Shown: positions 1 through 8,586, numbered from the stretch's first letter. The stretch is 64,000 nt of DNA from JAFGXT01 sp963677165 (GCA_963677165.2 CAXXSX010000002.1:1550001-1614000), one strand, 5' to 3'. Notes: generated from the sequence alone by a model not told the origin. Numbers and translations: made by a program.

Positions 1-68
1 AATCCTTATTGTTGTTTTTTATCTTACTTCGTGAAGCAAACCGGTTCTTCTGGTTCGGAAATTATCGT

Positions 69-1112
69 TCAGAACCATTTAATGATTTTTTCTTTTACCG
101 GCATTCCTTTGGTCTGAATGCTCTTAATCAGCATTTTTGCCGCAGCGCGCCCTGCCTTTGAAGCAGTTGGATAATAGCTGTTGTCTATTGTATGGATATT
201 CAGCTCGGTAATCTGGGTACAATATTTATGAGCCCGGTCATCGCCGTCGAAAAGCACAGTCAAATCCGCTAATTTCGGTTTCTTTTTCAAAAAATCAATT
301 ACCTTGTCATAGGCTGTTCCATCAGCAACGATTCCATCAATTTTTTGTTCACCGGAAAAACATTTTTTGAGCTTCACGCCGATATCTTTACCGGTTTCGA
401 TAAAATGTTCTGGCGGAAACTCAATATTGTTTTCTTCCAGGTTCTTTTTGAAACATTCAAACCTTTTTCCATATCTGCCGCAGTAAATTGGTTTATAAAG
501 GTTTCGTTCCAGAAAAAAATCTGCCCACACGATTCCCTTTTGAGCAAAATCAAATCCCAGGTAATTACTGTCCGGAGCTTTGAAATTGCTGTCAAATGGG
601 GAATTGACTGTTACAATTGGAAGTCTTTCTTTGATCAATTGATTGATCAAAGGAATATCTTCGCTTGGCGGTATCATCCAGAAAAGTACATCTATTCCCA
701 TGCTTTTGAACTCTTGTGCATTCATTTTGCCGGAGTATGTCGGCAGGCAGATCAGTTCAAACTGACAGAGAATATCGTCCATGCCGGATATAAAGCCGCT
801 CAGTATTCTCGCGGTAAACTTATCAAAGAAAATCGACTGACGATCTCCGCCGATGACCCCAATAATATAAGGTATGTTCTTGGAGCGTTCGGGATTGGTA
901 AAAAGGCCGCGTCGTTTAGCAATGCGCATGACATATCCCTGGGCTATTAATTCTTTGATCGCACGCCTTATGGTATCTCTGCTGACAGAGAATTTGCGGG
1001 CCAGTTCCATTTCTCCGGGAAGCAGTTCGGGTTCGATTCCGGCCTTGTCCACGCATCGCTGCAGGAATCTTTTTATCGGAAGTGTTAATAGCATATCATC
1101 ATTTTTCGGCAT
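69..1112 (-). CDS. GntR-family transcriptional regulator with LacI-type sugar-sensor domain
   Basis: An N-terminal winged-helix GntR domain (about residues 10-75, with the typical LPGEMELARKFSVSRDTIRR stretch) is joined to a periplasmic-binding-protein-like sensor of about 260 residues beginning at IPYIIGVIGGD. It should bind DNA as a dimer and respond to a sugar or sugar derivative in the cytoplasm. I chose the ATG at 1112 because AGGAG lies 11 bases upstream. A longer TTG start at 1172 would overlap the stop of the upstream pseudopilin gene by 4 bases but has no ribosome-binding site. Either way it is the second gene of an operon with that pseudopilin. Paired 18-bp repeats at 2125-2176, upstream of the operon, are its most likely operator. 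The ligand cannot be told from sequence. Confidence 0.88.
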   Translation of the reverse strand: MPKNDDMLLTLPIKRFLQRCVDKAGIEPELLPGEMELARKFSVSRDTIRRAIKELIAQGYVMRIAKRRGLFTNPERSKNIPYIIGVIGGDRQSIFFDKFTARILSGFISGMDDILCQFELICLPTYSGKMNAQEFKSMGIDVLFWMIPPSEDIPLINQLIKERLPIVTVNSPFDSNFKAPDSNYLGFDFAQKGIVWADFFLERNLYKPIYCGRYGKRFECFKKNLEENNIEFPPEHFIETGKDIGVKLKKCFSGEQKIDGIVADGTAYDKVIDFLKKKPKLADLTVLFDGDDRAHKYCTQITELNIHTIDNSYYPTASKAGRAAAKMLIKSIQTKGMPVKEKIIKWF

Positions 1113-1168
1113 AAAACTTATGGCTCCTTTCATAATATCGAAGAATTGATCGTGGTTGCTTTTTAATA

Positions 1169-1921
1169 TCAAGGCATACTTACAGTAATAAAATAGTTTT
1201 TCACGACACCGGTAAAGTGCGCCGGTGAAGAGTTCAAAGTTCCTTTATCCTGTGCTTCAACATGCCCGTCTGCAAATCCCAGATTAGCGCGCTTGTTATG
1301 AATCAGGTGTACGCCTCCCTCACCATTTTCATAAGCAAAGTTACATCTGCTCTGTCCCTGGGTCGATGTAATGGCCACGACATCACCGGTAAGCGGTGTG
1401 GCTGCTGGTTTTTTAAATCGGTTGACACGGTAAGTCACAAATATTTTATCACTGCTATAGGCCATAAAATCTCCCAGGGCCGGACGATAATTCTGGGTAT
1501 AGGTGCAAAAGCCGCCATAAGTATTGCGCCATCCGTTTGCCGAACTATTTCCCCACGGAGGAAGATATCCGTACGGCTTGCCGCGATCATATACGTTCGA
1601 CGGACATCTCAATACATATGGTGAGATCAACTTCTCTCCGCTGTAGGTTCTTGACGGAGCCCCCTTGTACAATCCTCCGGTAAGAACCTCCATCCAGAGA
1701 ACACGGGAACTTCCCATTCCAACAGACCACACCATGTATCCATCGTAAGAATTAGAATACATTTGATGAGCGGCCATAATCTGCTTCAACTGACTGGTAC
1801 AGGTAATGGCTCTTGCCCGCTCTCTTGCCTTGTTAAGAGAAGGCAGCAGCATTGATGCGAGAATGGCTATTATGGCGATAACAACCAGTAATTCAATGAG
1901 AGTGAAATTTCTTCTGCGCAT
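1169..1921 (-). CDS. Type IV prepilin-like (pseudopilin) protein, H-X9-DG family
   Basis: The 250-residue protein starts with a short basic leader and the class III prepilin helix FTLIELLVVIAIIAILA, followed by the usual LLP-LNKARERA stretch. Near the C-terminus it has the H-X9-DG signature (HNKRANLGFADGHV, about residues 213-226). Such proteins are membrane-anchored pilin-like subunits associated with type II secretion-like machinery. The glutamate at position +5 of the mature helix is present. The residue before the predicted cut is Asn rather than the usual Gly. It is the first gene of an operon with the GntR regulator at 69-1112. No secreted enzyme for it is visible, but the next gene could lie left of the window. 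Confidence 0.9.
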   Translation of the reverse strand: MRRRNFTLIELLVVIAIIAILASMLLPSLNKARERARAITCTSQLKQIMAAHQMYSNSYDGYMVWSVGMGSSRVLWMEVLTGGLYKGAPSRTYSGEKLISPYVLRCPSNVYDRGKPYGYLPPWGNSSANGWRNTYGGFCTYTQNYRPALGDFMAYSSDKIFVTYRVNRFKKPAATPLTGDVVAITSTQGQSRCNFAYENGEGGVHLIHNKRANLGFADGHVEAQDKGTLNSSPAHFTGVVKNYFITVSMP

Positions 1922-2124
1922 TGTTCTTTCTCCTTATATAAGTTTCCAATGTTTTTTCTCGTTGGTTTTCTAATCTTTTATACAGCTCCTTATGCTTCTT
2001 TCTTTAAAAAATCCTCTCTGTGGTGGCAGGGTTTTTGCCCACAAAACAACCTTCACTCATCAAAGAGGAAAAAATATAGTACAATTTTCACTGTTTGTTT
2101 TCACTTTCGCACATACTGTATTTG

Positions 2125-2176
2125 TGTATTATAAATCATACATAAGCACCATCATTACTGTATTATAAATCATACA
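2125..2176. promoter_or_regulatory. Two identical 18-bp near-palindromic repeats, candidate GntR operator
   Basis: TGTATTATAAATCATACA occurs at 2125-2142 and again, identically, at 2159-2176, 34 bp apart start to start (about three helical turns). Each copy has TGTAT and ATACA as inverted ends. They lie upstream of the pseudopilin-GntR operon starting at 1921, in an AT-rich stretch with no gene. Autoregulation by the GntR protein at 69-1112 is inferred from position only. Confidence 0.55.
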
Positions 2177-2219
2177 ATAACAAAAAGCAATAGATGTTCT
2201 TTTAAAACTGATGAAAATT

Positions 2220-2414
2220 TTAATTGAGTTCAAATATTCCTGTATTGTCTAGCTTGGAGTTGTTTGTCATTGAAATAATAGCGGTTTGCTTTGCCTTGTC
2301 CATTGTTATGAACGGTGGCGGCAAAGGCACCGTTGATATACAGCCGGGCTGAAAAGCAAAGCGTTCCTCGTTGCTCGCTTCGAGGATTTCGATTTTCTTC
2401 AAGTCAATCTTCAC
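2220..2414 (-). CDS. Small hypothetical protein downstream of recombinase remnant
   Basis: A 64-residue reading frame beginning with GTG at 2414 and overlapping the upstream stop codon by 4 bases (GTGA), which implies translational coupling. A strong ribosome-binding sequence (AAGGAGGA) lies about 10 bases upstream. I recognise no domain; the N-terminus is charged and the middle is proline-rich. Small accessory proteins often follow serine recombinase genes in mobile elements, so this may be part of the same remnant. Function unknown. Confidence 0.5.
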   Translation of the reverse strand: MKIDLKKIEILEASNEERFAFQPGCISTVPLPPPFITMDKAKQTAIISMTNNSKLDNTGIFELN

Positions 2415-2791
2415 GATATGATTTCCTCCTTCATTCCGAAATGGCGTTCCTGCTCTTCCCAGTCTTCCGGGAAGTCGCTATAGAATTTACTAAGCGTCAT
2501 GGTTTTTAGGACATTGCCCGAGAGGATCATCTCTTGAATTTTCGGTGACAGGGTTGTCATTTTGAGGGCTTTCATCAGATTGGATGGATCAAGATTCAGT
2601 CCTTCCGCCAGTCTGGCCACAGTTGGATACTTCCCGGATTCGATCATGCTCATCCAGCGATGCGCCTGTGCCAGACGTTTTGCAACGGGGTTTACTTCGC
2701 CGTCGACGGTGCAAAGGTCTTTTGGGTCGGAATCTTCCGGGGGTAATAATGAGTTTACGTCCGTTCCAGTGCTTGATGATTGCCGGGATTT
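2411..2791 (-). pseudogene. C-terminal remnant of a large serine recombinase
   Basis: Reading upstream from the stop at 2411 the frame stays open to the TGA at 2792, but no full recombinase is encoded. The region contains VAKRLAQAHRWMSMIESGKY, then VARLAEGLNLDPSN, LSPKIQEMILSGN and FPEDWEEQERHFG. This order matches the C-terminal tail of large serine recombinases (typically ARAHRW, a helix-turn-helix, LAPDIVEAILDG, FPxxWxxQ). The catalytic resolvase domain is absent. It begins immediately after the stop of a truncated pseudopilin gene, as if a mobile element had inserted and decayed there. An internal ATG at 2653 could still make an 80-residue protein. Family assignment is from remembered motifs and is moderate. 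Confidence 0.55.
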
Positions 2792-3094
2792 TCAGCCGGA
2801 TAATTGTTCACTGCCATCAATCGATGTGCCGTTATATCCCTCAAAACGCGGCATTAATGGATTTCCCTGGTAGTTAATGTCATAAGGATAAAAATTCACG
2901 TAGTCTATGGTATAGGTTTTCAGAGCCAGACCGAGCTGTTTCAGATTAGAAATACAATTGGAACGCCTGGCTTTTTCTCTGGCAGAACTAAGGGCTGGAA
3001 GGAGCATTCCTGCAAGAATTGCAATAATCGCGATAACAATAAGGAGTTCTATGAGCGTGAAACTCATACTGACATTTTCACGTTTTGATGACAT
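2792..3094 (-). pseudogene. Truncated prepilin-like protein (N-terminal fragment)
   Basis: This 100-residue frame has a normal pseudopilin start: basic leader, FTLIELLIVIAIIAILAGMLLP, then SSAREKARRSNCISNLKQLG. It stops soon after, at the point where the recombinase remnant begins in the same frame. Other pseudopilins in the window are 209-250 residues and most end in an H-X9-DG signature, which is missing here. The start is supported by AGAGGT about 7 bases upstream of the ATG at 3094. It is probably a broken gene, although the short membrane-anchored product could still be made. Confidence 0.7.
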
Positions 3095-3565
3095 GCAGTA
3101 CCTCTTAATGCTATAAATTCAAACTGTAAAACATAAGGATTATACATTGTTAAAAGAATATTTGCAACATATCTACGCTATAAATGATTTGTCCTGTTGT
3201 TTTCCCTCGGAAACTATATTGAGAAACAACTATATTATGATAGTGTTAACGAAATATTGAACCAAAAATGAGAAAATAACATTGGTAACTGAAAACGATA
3301 AATATAGCCTGAGAATATTATTAAAATATGTCATCGTTTTTTGGGGATCCACGCGATATCAGCAAAATTGCTATTTGCGCTCGGAGATCGCAAGCTACTC
3401 TGAAAGCGTGAATACCAGGCATTCAATTATATTAATATTATAATCTCTTCACAGGCTTTTTCAACGCAGGAAAGAACTGTTGACAATTAGACTCATAGAA
3501 GGTTTCGTAATTCTCCCGAAAATGTAAAAATGTGTAACCCATGGCTCATTCATTAACAACCTGCT
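3095..3565. other. Gene-poor intergenic region with a degenerate repeat copy
   Basis: No convincing coding sequence is present on either strand. The stretch is AT-rich. At about 3361-3408 it carries a diverged copy of a dispersed repeat (TTGCTATTTGCGCT...GAAAGCG) that is better preserved at 9202-9258 and, reversed, at 15977-16033. The right edge at 3565 is the outer boundary of the inverted duplication. Confidence 0.5.
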
Positions 3566-3673
3566 GACCACCGCCTTATATTGATATCACACTTTTATAA
3601 AATATGACGACAATAATATAGCATTTCTTTGCGGTACTGAGAATTTTTTTCAGAAAAAGTCGGCTAATCTATT

Positions 3674-3707
3674 GACTTATTAAGTCATATATTATAAAAT
3701 ATATGAC
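3674..3707. promoter_or_regulatory. Overlapping palindromes, candidate operator of the duplicated GntR regulator
   Basis: GACTTA-T-TAAGTC (3674-3686) overlaps a longer inverted repeat with perfect 9-bp arms, GTCATATAT N6 ATATATGAC (3684-3707). Both lie in the duplicated promoter region about 150 bp before the regulator start. The same palindromes are kept in the second copy at 50870-50903. Binding by the adjacent regulator is inferred. Confidence 0.5.
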
Positions 3708-3778
3708 ATAGGGAAATAATATACGAGATATTAAAAACGCCCCAAGGGTGGGGAATGAACCAAAAATATATTTAATTT

Positions 3779-3844
3779 CCGCTTCCGTAAGGAGCTTTAG
3801 CGACTAAAGTTTGGAGCGGTACAAACGCACCGGGACGTTCCCGG
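3779..3844 (+). promoter_or_regulatory. Structured 5' leader of the GntR regulator
   Basis: Three nested or consecutive stems can be drawn: CCGCTTCC (3779-3786) with GGAGCGG (3813-3819), enclosing CTTTAG/CTAAAG (3795-3800 and 3804-3809), then CCGGGA/TCCCGG (3830-3835 and 3839-3844). The last stem ends 15 bases before the ATG, and there is no strong ribosome-binding site between them. The second genomic copy (50733-50798) keeps these stems. It may control translation of the regulator; that is inference. Confidence 0.4.
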
Positions 3845-3859
3845 CGGACAATTGAAACT

Positions 3860-4984
3860 ATGTCAAGAAGAACATCTGTAAAAACCATAGAACTGAAAGA
3901 GGCCCTTCAGCAGCGCATTACAGGCGAACAATATTCCCATGGAGAACGTCTTCCTTCCATGGCGGAACTGGCGGACGAATTGAAAGCCAGTTATGTTACC
4001 GTAAATAAAGCCGTAAAGCAGCTGGAAAAAGAGGGTTACATCGAATGCCGTCACGGCGTAGGCAATTTTGTGGTTTACCGTAATCTGCCGGTTAAACCTG
4101 GTAAAAAAATCGTTAATCTGATTGCTCCGGCAATCATTCATGATCTGGTACGGATTTTCCAGGAACAAGGCAAAGAAATCTTTGAAAGTGCCGGTTGGGA
4201 AGTACGTATCTGCGGCATTGCCGGAGATATTTCCGAAGCCCGGGACGTAATCAGTGATCCGGATACCTATTCGGTCATTTACGGATTTCGCCCTTACTGG
4301 GAGAACTTTACCGCCTGCATGGAACATGTAATGAACCGGGTTGTACTGATTGGTGAACGCAGCGATCCGGAGGGCGTTACCTGCATTACCAGTGATGAAC
4401 CTCAGAGCGTACGATTGATTATGGAACACCTAGTCTCTCAGGGGATTGACCGGATTGCCATGATTTGTGCGAACCTGCGCAGCCGACTGGAAAGTCAGCG
4501 GGCGGCGGCATGGCGCAGTTTATGTCTGGAAAATGAGATGTCGTTCAGCTGGTGTCGGGATTATTGTTTCGATTTATCCCTGCCGGCAATGGCTCCGACT
4601 CAAAAATATGTAAAAAAAATCTGGGCACAGCTGAAGAAACAAGGCATTCCGGATGCGGTAATTGCACCAGACGCCGAAGTTGCCGCCCAATTGATCGGAA
4701 TGGCTATGGATGACGGCGTAAAAGTGCCGGAAAATCTGGCTGTGGCCTGTATCGGCAGCTCCGAACTGGCTGAACTTTTCAGGCCACAAATCACTTGTAT
4801 CGATCCGAATTTCCGTGGACATATTAGTACTGCTCTGGCGATTCTGGAGAGCCGGGCGGGCGGCTATGACGACAATGCGGTATTCCATCTTTGCCAACCC
4901 AAATTGATTGTGGGCAGCAGTACTCAGAAAAATATTAAAAATAAACAAGCAAACAGAAAAAAAGTTGAAGTGGAATCAATATAA
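3860..4984 (+). CDS. GntR-family regulator with LacI-type sensor domain (copy 1 of a duplicated gene)
   Basis: The 374-residue protein has an N-terminal winged helix (about residues 8-75; LPSMAELADELKASYVTVNK, then the wing GYIECRHGVGNFV) and a LacI-like sensor domain from about residue 85 (KIVNLIAPAIIHDLVRIFQE) to 355, with a basic, asparagine-rich tail. It is almost identical to the product of 49592-50716, differing at four positions (Gly/Ser, Val/Ile, Ser/Pro, Gly/Arg). It is the first gene of an apparent operon: regulator, pseudopilin (30-bp gap), small secreted protein, DUF4838 enzyme. The start follows a structured leader without a clear ribosome-binding site. It probably senses a breakdown product released by the downstream enzyme and controls both duplicated loci. 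Confidence 0.9.
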   Translation: MSRRTSVKTIELKEALQQRITGEQYSHGERLPSMAELADELKASYVTVNKAVKQLEKEGYIECRHGVGNFVVYRNLPVKPGKKIVNLIAPAIIHDLVRIFQEQGKEIFESAGWEVRICGIAGDISEARDVISDPDTYSVIYGFRPYWENFTACMEHVMNRVVLIGERSDPEGVTCITSDEPQSVRLIMEHLVSQGIDRIAMICANLRSRLESQRAAAWRSLCLENEMSFSWCRDYCFDLSLPAMAPTQKYVKKIWAQLKKQGIPDAVIAPDAEVAAQLIGMAMDDGVKVPENLAVACIGSSELAELFRPQITCIDPNFRGHISTALAILESRAGGYDDNAVFHLCQPKLIVGSSTQKNIKNKQANRKKVEVESI

Positions 4985-5014
4985 AAAATTCAAGTTCAAA
5001 AAGGAGAACAGACC

Positions 5015-5644
5015 ATGAACACGATTTCGAAAAAGAAAAGTTTCACATTGATAGAGCTCCTCGTTGTGATAGCCATAATCGCAATTCTTGCCGCAATGTT
5101 GCTTCCGGCATTAAACCAAGCTCGCGACCGAGCTAAAACCATTTCCTGCACCAACAACCTGAAAAATATCAACTATTACATCCGCAGTTATCTTGACAAC
5201 TATAATGGATATTATACTCCGCAGAACGACTATCCGCGTGGATGGTGGTGGGGATTGCGGCTGGCCTATTATGAAAACATTAAAAATCATAAACTGTTCA
5301 CCTGTCCGTCCGATAAGACCCTCCAGTCAGCAACCTATTTTATTAATTATCCAACCACTGGAACGCGACCGATCAGTTACGGTTTGGGACTGGTCGGCAG
5401 TGTTAATGAACGCCGCTTTCGAAGAAGTCCCAGCCGTATCTGCATATTGGTCGATAGCAAAAATTTCTATGTTTTCACTGGCGCGACCTCTTATTGGGAC
5501 GCGTATAAAGACTACCGTCATGCTTTCGGGTCAAACATGCTTTTTGCCGATGGCCATATCGAATGGGAGAAAACCGCAAAAATCAGTGGCTTGGCAACGG
5601 CTTATCCATGGACAGTAGAAAAAACATCATCCAACGGACTGTGA
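5015..5644 (+). CDS. Type IV prepilin-like (pseudopilin) protein, H-X9-DG family
   Basis: A 209-residue protein with the prepilin segment SFTLIELLVVIAIIAILAAM near the N-terminus, LLPALNQARDRAK after it, and RHAFGSNMLFADGHIEW near the C-terminus (H-X9-DG). The residue before Phe+1 is Ser, not Gly. AAAGGAGAACAG precedes the ATG. It lies 30 bp after the GntR regulator and 10 bp before the next secreted protein, so it is co-transcribed with them. It is thought to be a membrane-anchored pilin-like subunit helping to export or display the secreted products of the operon; that role is inferred from repeated gene pairing. Its first codons belong to the duplicated segment, and the rest diverges from the copy at 48886-49560. 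Confidence 0.9.
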   Translation: MNTISKKKSFTLIELLVVIAIIAILAAMLLPALNQARDRAKTISCTNNLKNINYYIRSYLDNYNGYYTPQNDYPRGWWWGLRLAYYENIKNHKLFTCPSDKTLQSATYFINYPTTGTRPISYGLGLVGSVNERRFRRSPSRICILVDSKNFYVFTGATSYWDAYKDYRHAFGSNMLFADGHIEWEKTAKISGLATAYPWTVEKTSSNGL

Positions 5645-5654
5645 GAATCGTGTT

Positions 5655-6236
5655 ATGAAGAAATTATTTACAGCAGTAATAGCGTTCATTTTTCTGGGAG
5701 TGGCGGCAATAGCAGATGTAATAAGTATTCCTCCGACGGAAACAGCAAACGGAACCAAGTCATTCTGGAGCCCGCACGGTTTGAAAATCGGCGGACTGCA
5801 GGTATTGCCAGTCGGACATCCAAATACAATCAACCGGGGAGACCGGGCGTTGATACGGTTTCCACTCGACAATCTAATCGCGGCAGGAAAGGTCCGCAAA
5901 GCCGTTTTCTCATTTGTTCTTCCATTCATGTATGGACCGTACAAGAGCCGAACGTGGAAACTGGAGCACTTCCTCGAAGAACGCAGTGGTATTCAGCAGT
6001 CGGATATTTTAAACACGTCGGTTGAATCGTTGCAGAATATAAAAGTCAATGGAAAATTTCCCTTGAGGTTTAATCTTGACGTTACTAAAGCGGTAAACAG
6101 CGATTTGGTTAAGGGGCGAAGCGGTATTGTCTTCCGTTTCAGCGACCCGGAGGCAGAAAAGCAGGGAAATCCTAAACACGCCCCCTATGGTTCTGCAATC
6201 AGAATCAGCAGTATTAAATTAATAATAACCAAATAA
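5655..6236 (+). CDS. Small secreted protein, possibly a carbohydrate-binding (DNRLRE/CBM96-like) domain
   Basis: The 193-residue protein starts with a clear signal peptide (MKKLFTAVIAFIFLGVAAIA, cut near residue 20). The remainder looks like one beta-sandwich: RGDRALIRFPLDNLIAAGKV, KAVFSFVLPFMYGP, FNLDVTKAVNSDLVKG and GIVFRFSDPEA. This order (an alternating 'RALIRFPL...A.L.F' start, then 'DVT..V...G...GI.F') is the pattern of DNRLRE or CBM96-type domains, which usually sit inside larger glycan-binding proteins. Here the domain stands alone between a pseudopilin and a DUF4838 enzyme, with only 3 bases to the next start. It may bind the substrate for the enzyme. Domain call moderate. Confidence 0.65.
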   Translation: MKKLFTAVIAFIFLGVAAIADVISIPPTETANGTKSFWSPHGLKIGGLQVLPVGHPNTINRGDRALIRFPLDNLIAAGKVRKAVFSFVLPFMYGPYKSRTWKLEHFLEERSGIQQSDILNTSVESLQNIKVNGKFPLRFNLDVTKAVNSDLVKGRSGIVFRFSDPEAEKQGNPKHAPYGSAIRISSIKLIITK

Positions 6237-6239
6237 CTG

Positions 6240-8552
6240 ATGAAGATTAAAGCTATGTTTAAACAGATTGTCACTTGCATCATTATATCACTGTCCTTTT
6301 TCTGTATCCAATTACAGGCGGAGTTACTGACGGCAGACGGCAAGCCTTTTCGCAGTATAATAATTCAGAAAGGAGCTCCCGGTTCGGTTGTACAAGCGGC
6401 AAAGGATCTGAGAAAATATGTAAAAGCGGTTTGCAATACCAATCTGCCCATAATCGAACAGGGTCAATCAGAGGCCCAAACGCCCGCCTTTTTTCTTGGA
6501 ACCGCCACAAAAATAAAAACTGCTGATCTGAAAGATGACGGTTTTAGAATCCAATCAAGTCCTGATGGACTGTTGATTGCGGGGAAAGATGATCCGGAAA
6601 AACCGATTATCGGGATTCGTAATCCCTGGAATTACCGGGAAGTCTGGAATCCGCAACTGCGATTTGGTGCTTTCGGCAATTGTGGAACTATGTACGGCGT
6701 TTACCGCTTTCTTGAACAATATCTCGGCATCCGCTGGTATATGCCCGGACCACTGGGAGAAGTGGTTCCGCCAAGAAAAAATATTACTTTGCCGGCTATC
6801 GATCTGAACGTGGCACCGGTCATTTCCTATCGCTATGTCTGGATGTGTAATTTTGCTGTATCTCCAAGAGATGCCCTGTGGTATCGGCGGTCTGGCTTTG
6901 GCGGACGCTATCCCGTACAGATCATTGACAGTTTCGCTTTATTTCTGAAATATAAAGATTCCCATCCGGAATATTTTGCTTTAGTTGATGGGAAACGCGA
7001 TTTCACCAACCGCTGCGCCTCCCGCGGCGGTGGTCACCTCTGCCTGTCCAATCCGGTGGTAGTCAAGCAATGGGCTAAGGATATTACCGCATATTTCAAA
7101 TCTCATCCCGAAGCCGGTATTTTTCCAGTAGTGCCGAATGACGGCTTATCCCGTATTTGTGAATGTCCGGACTGTCAGGCTGACTTAACACCGGGAACGC
7201 CAAAATCCGGTCGATTTTCCAATCACATATGGAAATTCGTTGCCAAAGTGGCAAAAGAGGTTGCCAAGACCTGTCCCGGCAAATATCTCGGCTGTCTGGC
7301 CTATGAAGGCTATAGCGATCCGCCGACCGCTCTGGACCGGTTGCCTGAGAATGTTGTGGTAATGCTTTGCAAAGCGGAACATATGAATTATCCTTGCTCT
7401 ACTGGGTATCGCGGTAAAGCTACGGAATGGTTGAAAAAAACCAATCGAATCTATTTTTGGGATTACTATCTGTACCACTGGAAGCCCTGGTGCAATCTGC
7501 CGATTTTTTACGGCGATTTTATTGCCGACGATATCAAATATTTAGTTTCTATTCATAGTCCGGGAGAATTTATCGAAGCGGAGAATTTCGGAAACACCAA
7601 CCAGATCAAATATCCCGGCATGCAACACCTGAATCTCTATCTGACCGGAAAATTGATGTGGAATCCCGATGTTGATTTTTCGTCAATGCTGGAAGAATAC
7701 TATCGGCTGTTTTATGGTCCGGCTTCCGAACCAATGCGGAAATTCTGGACCATTGCCGCCGATAGTCTGAAAAAAACACCGTCTAAAAACAAAAAAATTG
7801 TTCCAGCAGATATCTTTACACGACCGGTTCTTGATCAGTTGAGCCGGGCACTGGCCCAGGCCCAAAAAGCAGTACCTCAGGATTCAATTTATGCGAAACG
7901 AATTAAAGTTATTGTAAAAGAATATAATATTGGTCGTCGTTCATTGGTTCGTCAAGCTCGCACGGAACGCCCAGTCATAACCGCTACATATCTGCAAAAT
8001 CCCAGAAATATTCTAAAGTGCAAGCCGCAGCAGTTTGTGGATAAAAGCGGTGAGTCATCGCAGGTCAGTACTTGGGTTTATGCCGGCTGGAGAAGCAACA
8101 ATCTTTATTTGTCATTTATTTGTTTTGAATCCCACATGAATAAGCTGAAGAAATATAAACCAGAGCGTGATCATGATGGTATCTGGAACGAGGATAGTAT
8201 AGAGATTTTTTTAAATCCTAAACCCGGCGATAAGAGCTGTTACCGCCAATTTATCGTTAATTCGGATGGAACTTGCTGGGATGCCAATATCGGTGGAGGC
8301 GGAGTTCGTCCAGAATGGAACAGCGGTTTTAAGGCAAGAGTAAGAAAAGAGCCTAACCGATGGATCGTAAATACGATTATACCGCTTAAAGATTTGGGCA
8401 TAAATGGTTCTCCTGACGGAATAACTTTGGGAGCTAATTTCTTTCGCAATCGTTTTGCAGGAACGGAAAGCGATATTACCTGTTGGGCTCCGGTTTTCAA
8501 TGAGAGGAATTTCATGCCGAAATATTTTGGAAAAATCATCCTGAAAAAATAA
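6240..8552 (+). CDS. Secreted DUF4838 family enzyme with C-terminal CBM9-like domain
   Basis: The 770-residue protein has a signal peptide (residues 1-27, ending LQLQA-type), an alpha-glucuronidase-like N-terminal domain (about 35-130; AAKDLRKYVKAVCNTNLPI, then LLIAGKDDP) and YGVYRFLEQYLGIRWYMPGP leading into a DUF4838 domain (about 190-510). The domain includes the cysteine cluster CECPDCQ near residue 310, typical of this family. The C-terminal 180 residues resemble a family 9-like sugar-binding domain (DGIWNEDSIEIFLNP, then NRWIVNTIIPLKDLG). DUF4838 proteins are predicted glycoside hydrolases acting on uronic-acid or amino-sugar glycans, but substrates are mostly untested. It is last in the operon and followed by a hairpin terminator. 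A paralogue without the CBM9 part lies at 43943-45685 in the duplicated locus. Confidence 0.83.
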   Translation: MKIKAMFKQIVTCIIISLSFFCIQLQAELLTADGKPFRSIIIQKGAPGSVVQAAKDLRKYVKAVCNTNLPIIEQGQSEAQTPAFFLGTATKIKTADLKDDGFRIQSSPDGLLIAGKDDPEKPIIGIRNPWNYREVWNPQLRFGAFGNCGTMYGVYRFLEQYLGIRWYMPGPLGEVVPPRKNITLPAIDLNVAPVISYRYVWMCNFAVSPRDALWYRRSGFGGRYPVQIIDSFALFLKYKDSHPEYFALVDGKRDFTNRCASRGGGHLCLSNPVVVKQWAKDITAYFKSHPEAGIFPVVPNDGLSRICECPDCQADLTPGTPKSGRFSNHIWKFVAKVAKEVAKTCPGKYLGCLAYEGYSDPPTALDRLPENVVVMLCKAEHMNYPCSTGYRGKATEWLKKTNRIYFWDYYLYHWKPWCNLPIFYGDFIADDIKYLVSIHSPGEFIEAENFGNTNQIKYPGMQHLNLYLTGKLMWNPDVDFSSMLEEYYRLFYGPASEPMRKFWTIAADSLKKTPSKNKKIVPADIFTRPVLDQLSRALAQAQKAVPQDSIYAKRIKVIVKEYNIGRRSLVRQARTERPVITATYLQNPRNILKCKPQQFVDKSGESSQVSTWVYAGWRSNNLYLSFICFESHMNKLKKYKPERDHDGIWNEDSIEIFLNPKPGDKSCYRQFIVNSDGTCWDANIGGGGVRPEWNSGFKARVRKEPNRWIVNTIIPLKDLGINGSPDGITLGANFFRNRFAGTESDITCWAPVFNERNFMPKYFGKIILKK

Positions 8553-8586
8553 TTTTGTTGTAATTTGTTCAGTTATAAAGGGAACT

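Larger units (their letters stand above)
3566..5075. repeat. Inverted duplication, left copy (promoter, GntR gene, start of pseudopilin gene)
   Basis: The sequence from GACCACCGCC at 3566 through the promoter, leader and whole GntR gene to the first codons of the next pseudopilin gene recurs as the reverse complement at about 49503-51012. The two encoded regulators differ at only four of 374 residues. The outer boundary is sharp (bases diverge at 3565 and 51013). The inner boundary fades gradually inside the pseudopilin signal helix, where unrelated pseudopilins also look alike. Confidence 0.93.

Noticed and set aside
345..950. 201-residue frame antisense to the GntR regulator
   Set aside because: It lies entirely inside a well-supported regulator gene on the other strand and has no recognisable domain.
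1949..2134. 61-residue open frame in the gap after the first pseudopilin start
   Set aside because: No ribosome-binding site, unnatural cysteine- and phenylalanine-rich composition, and it overlaps the first 18-bp operator repeat.
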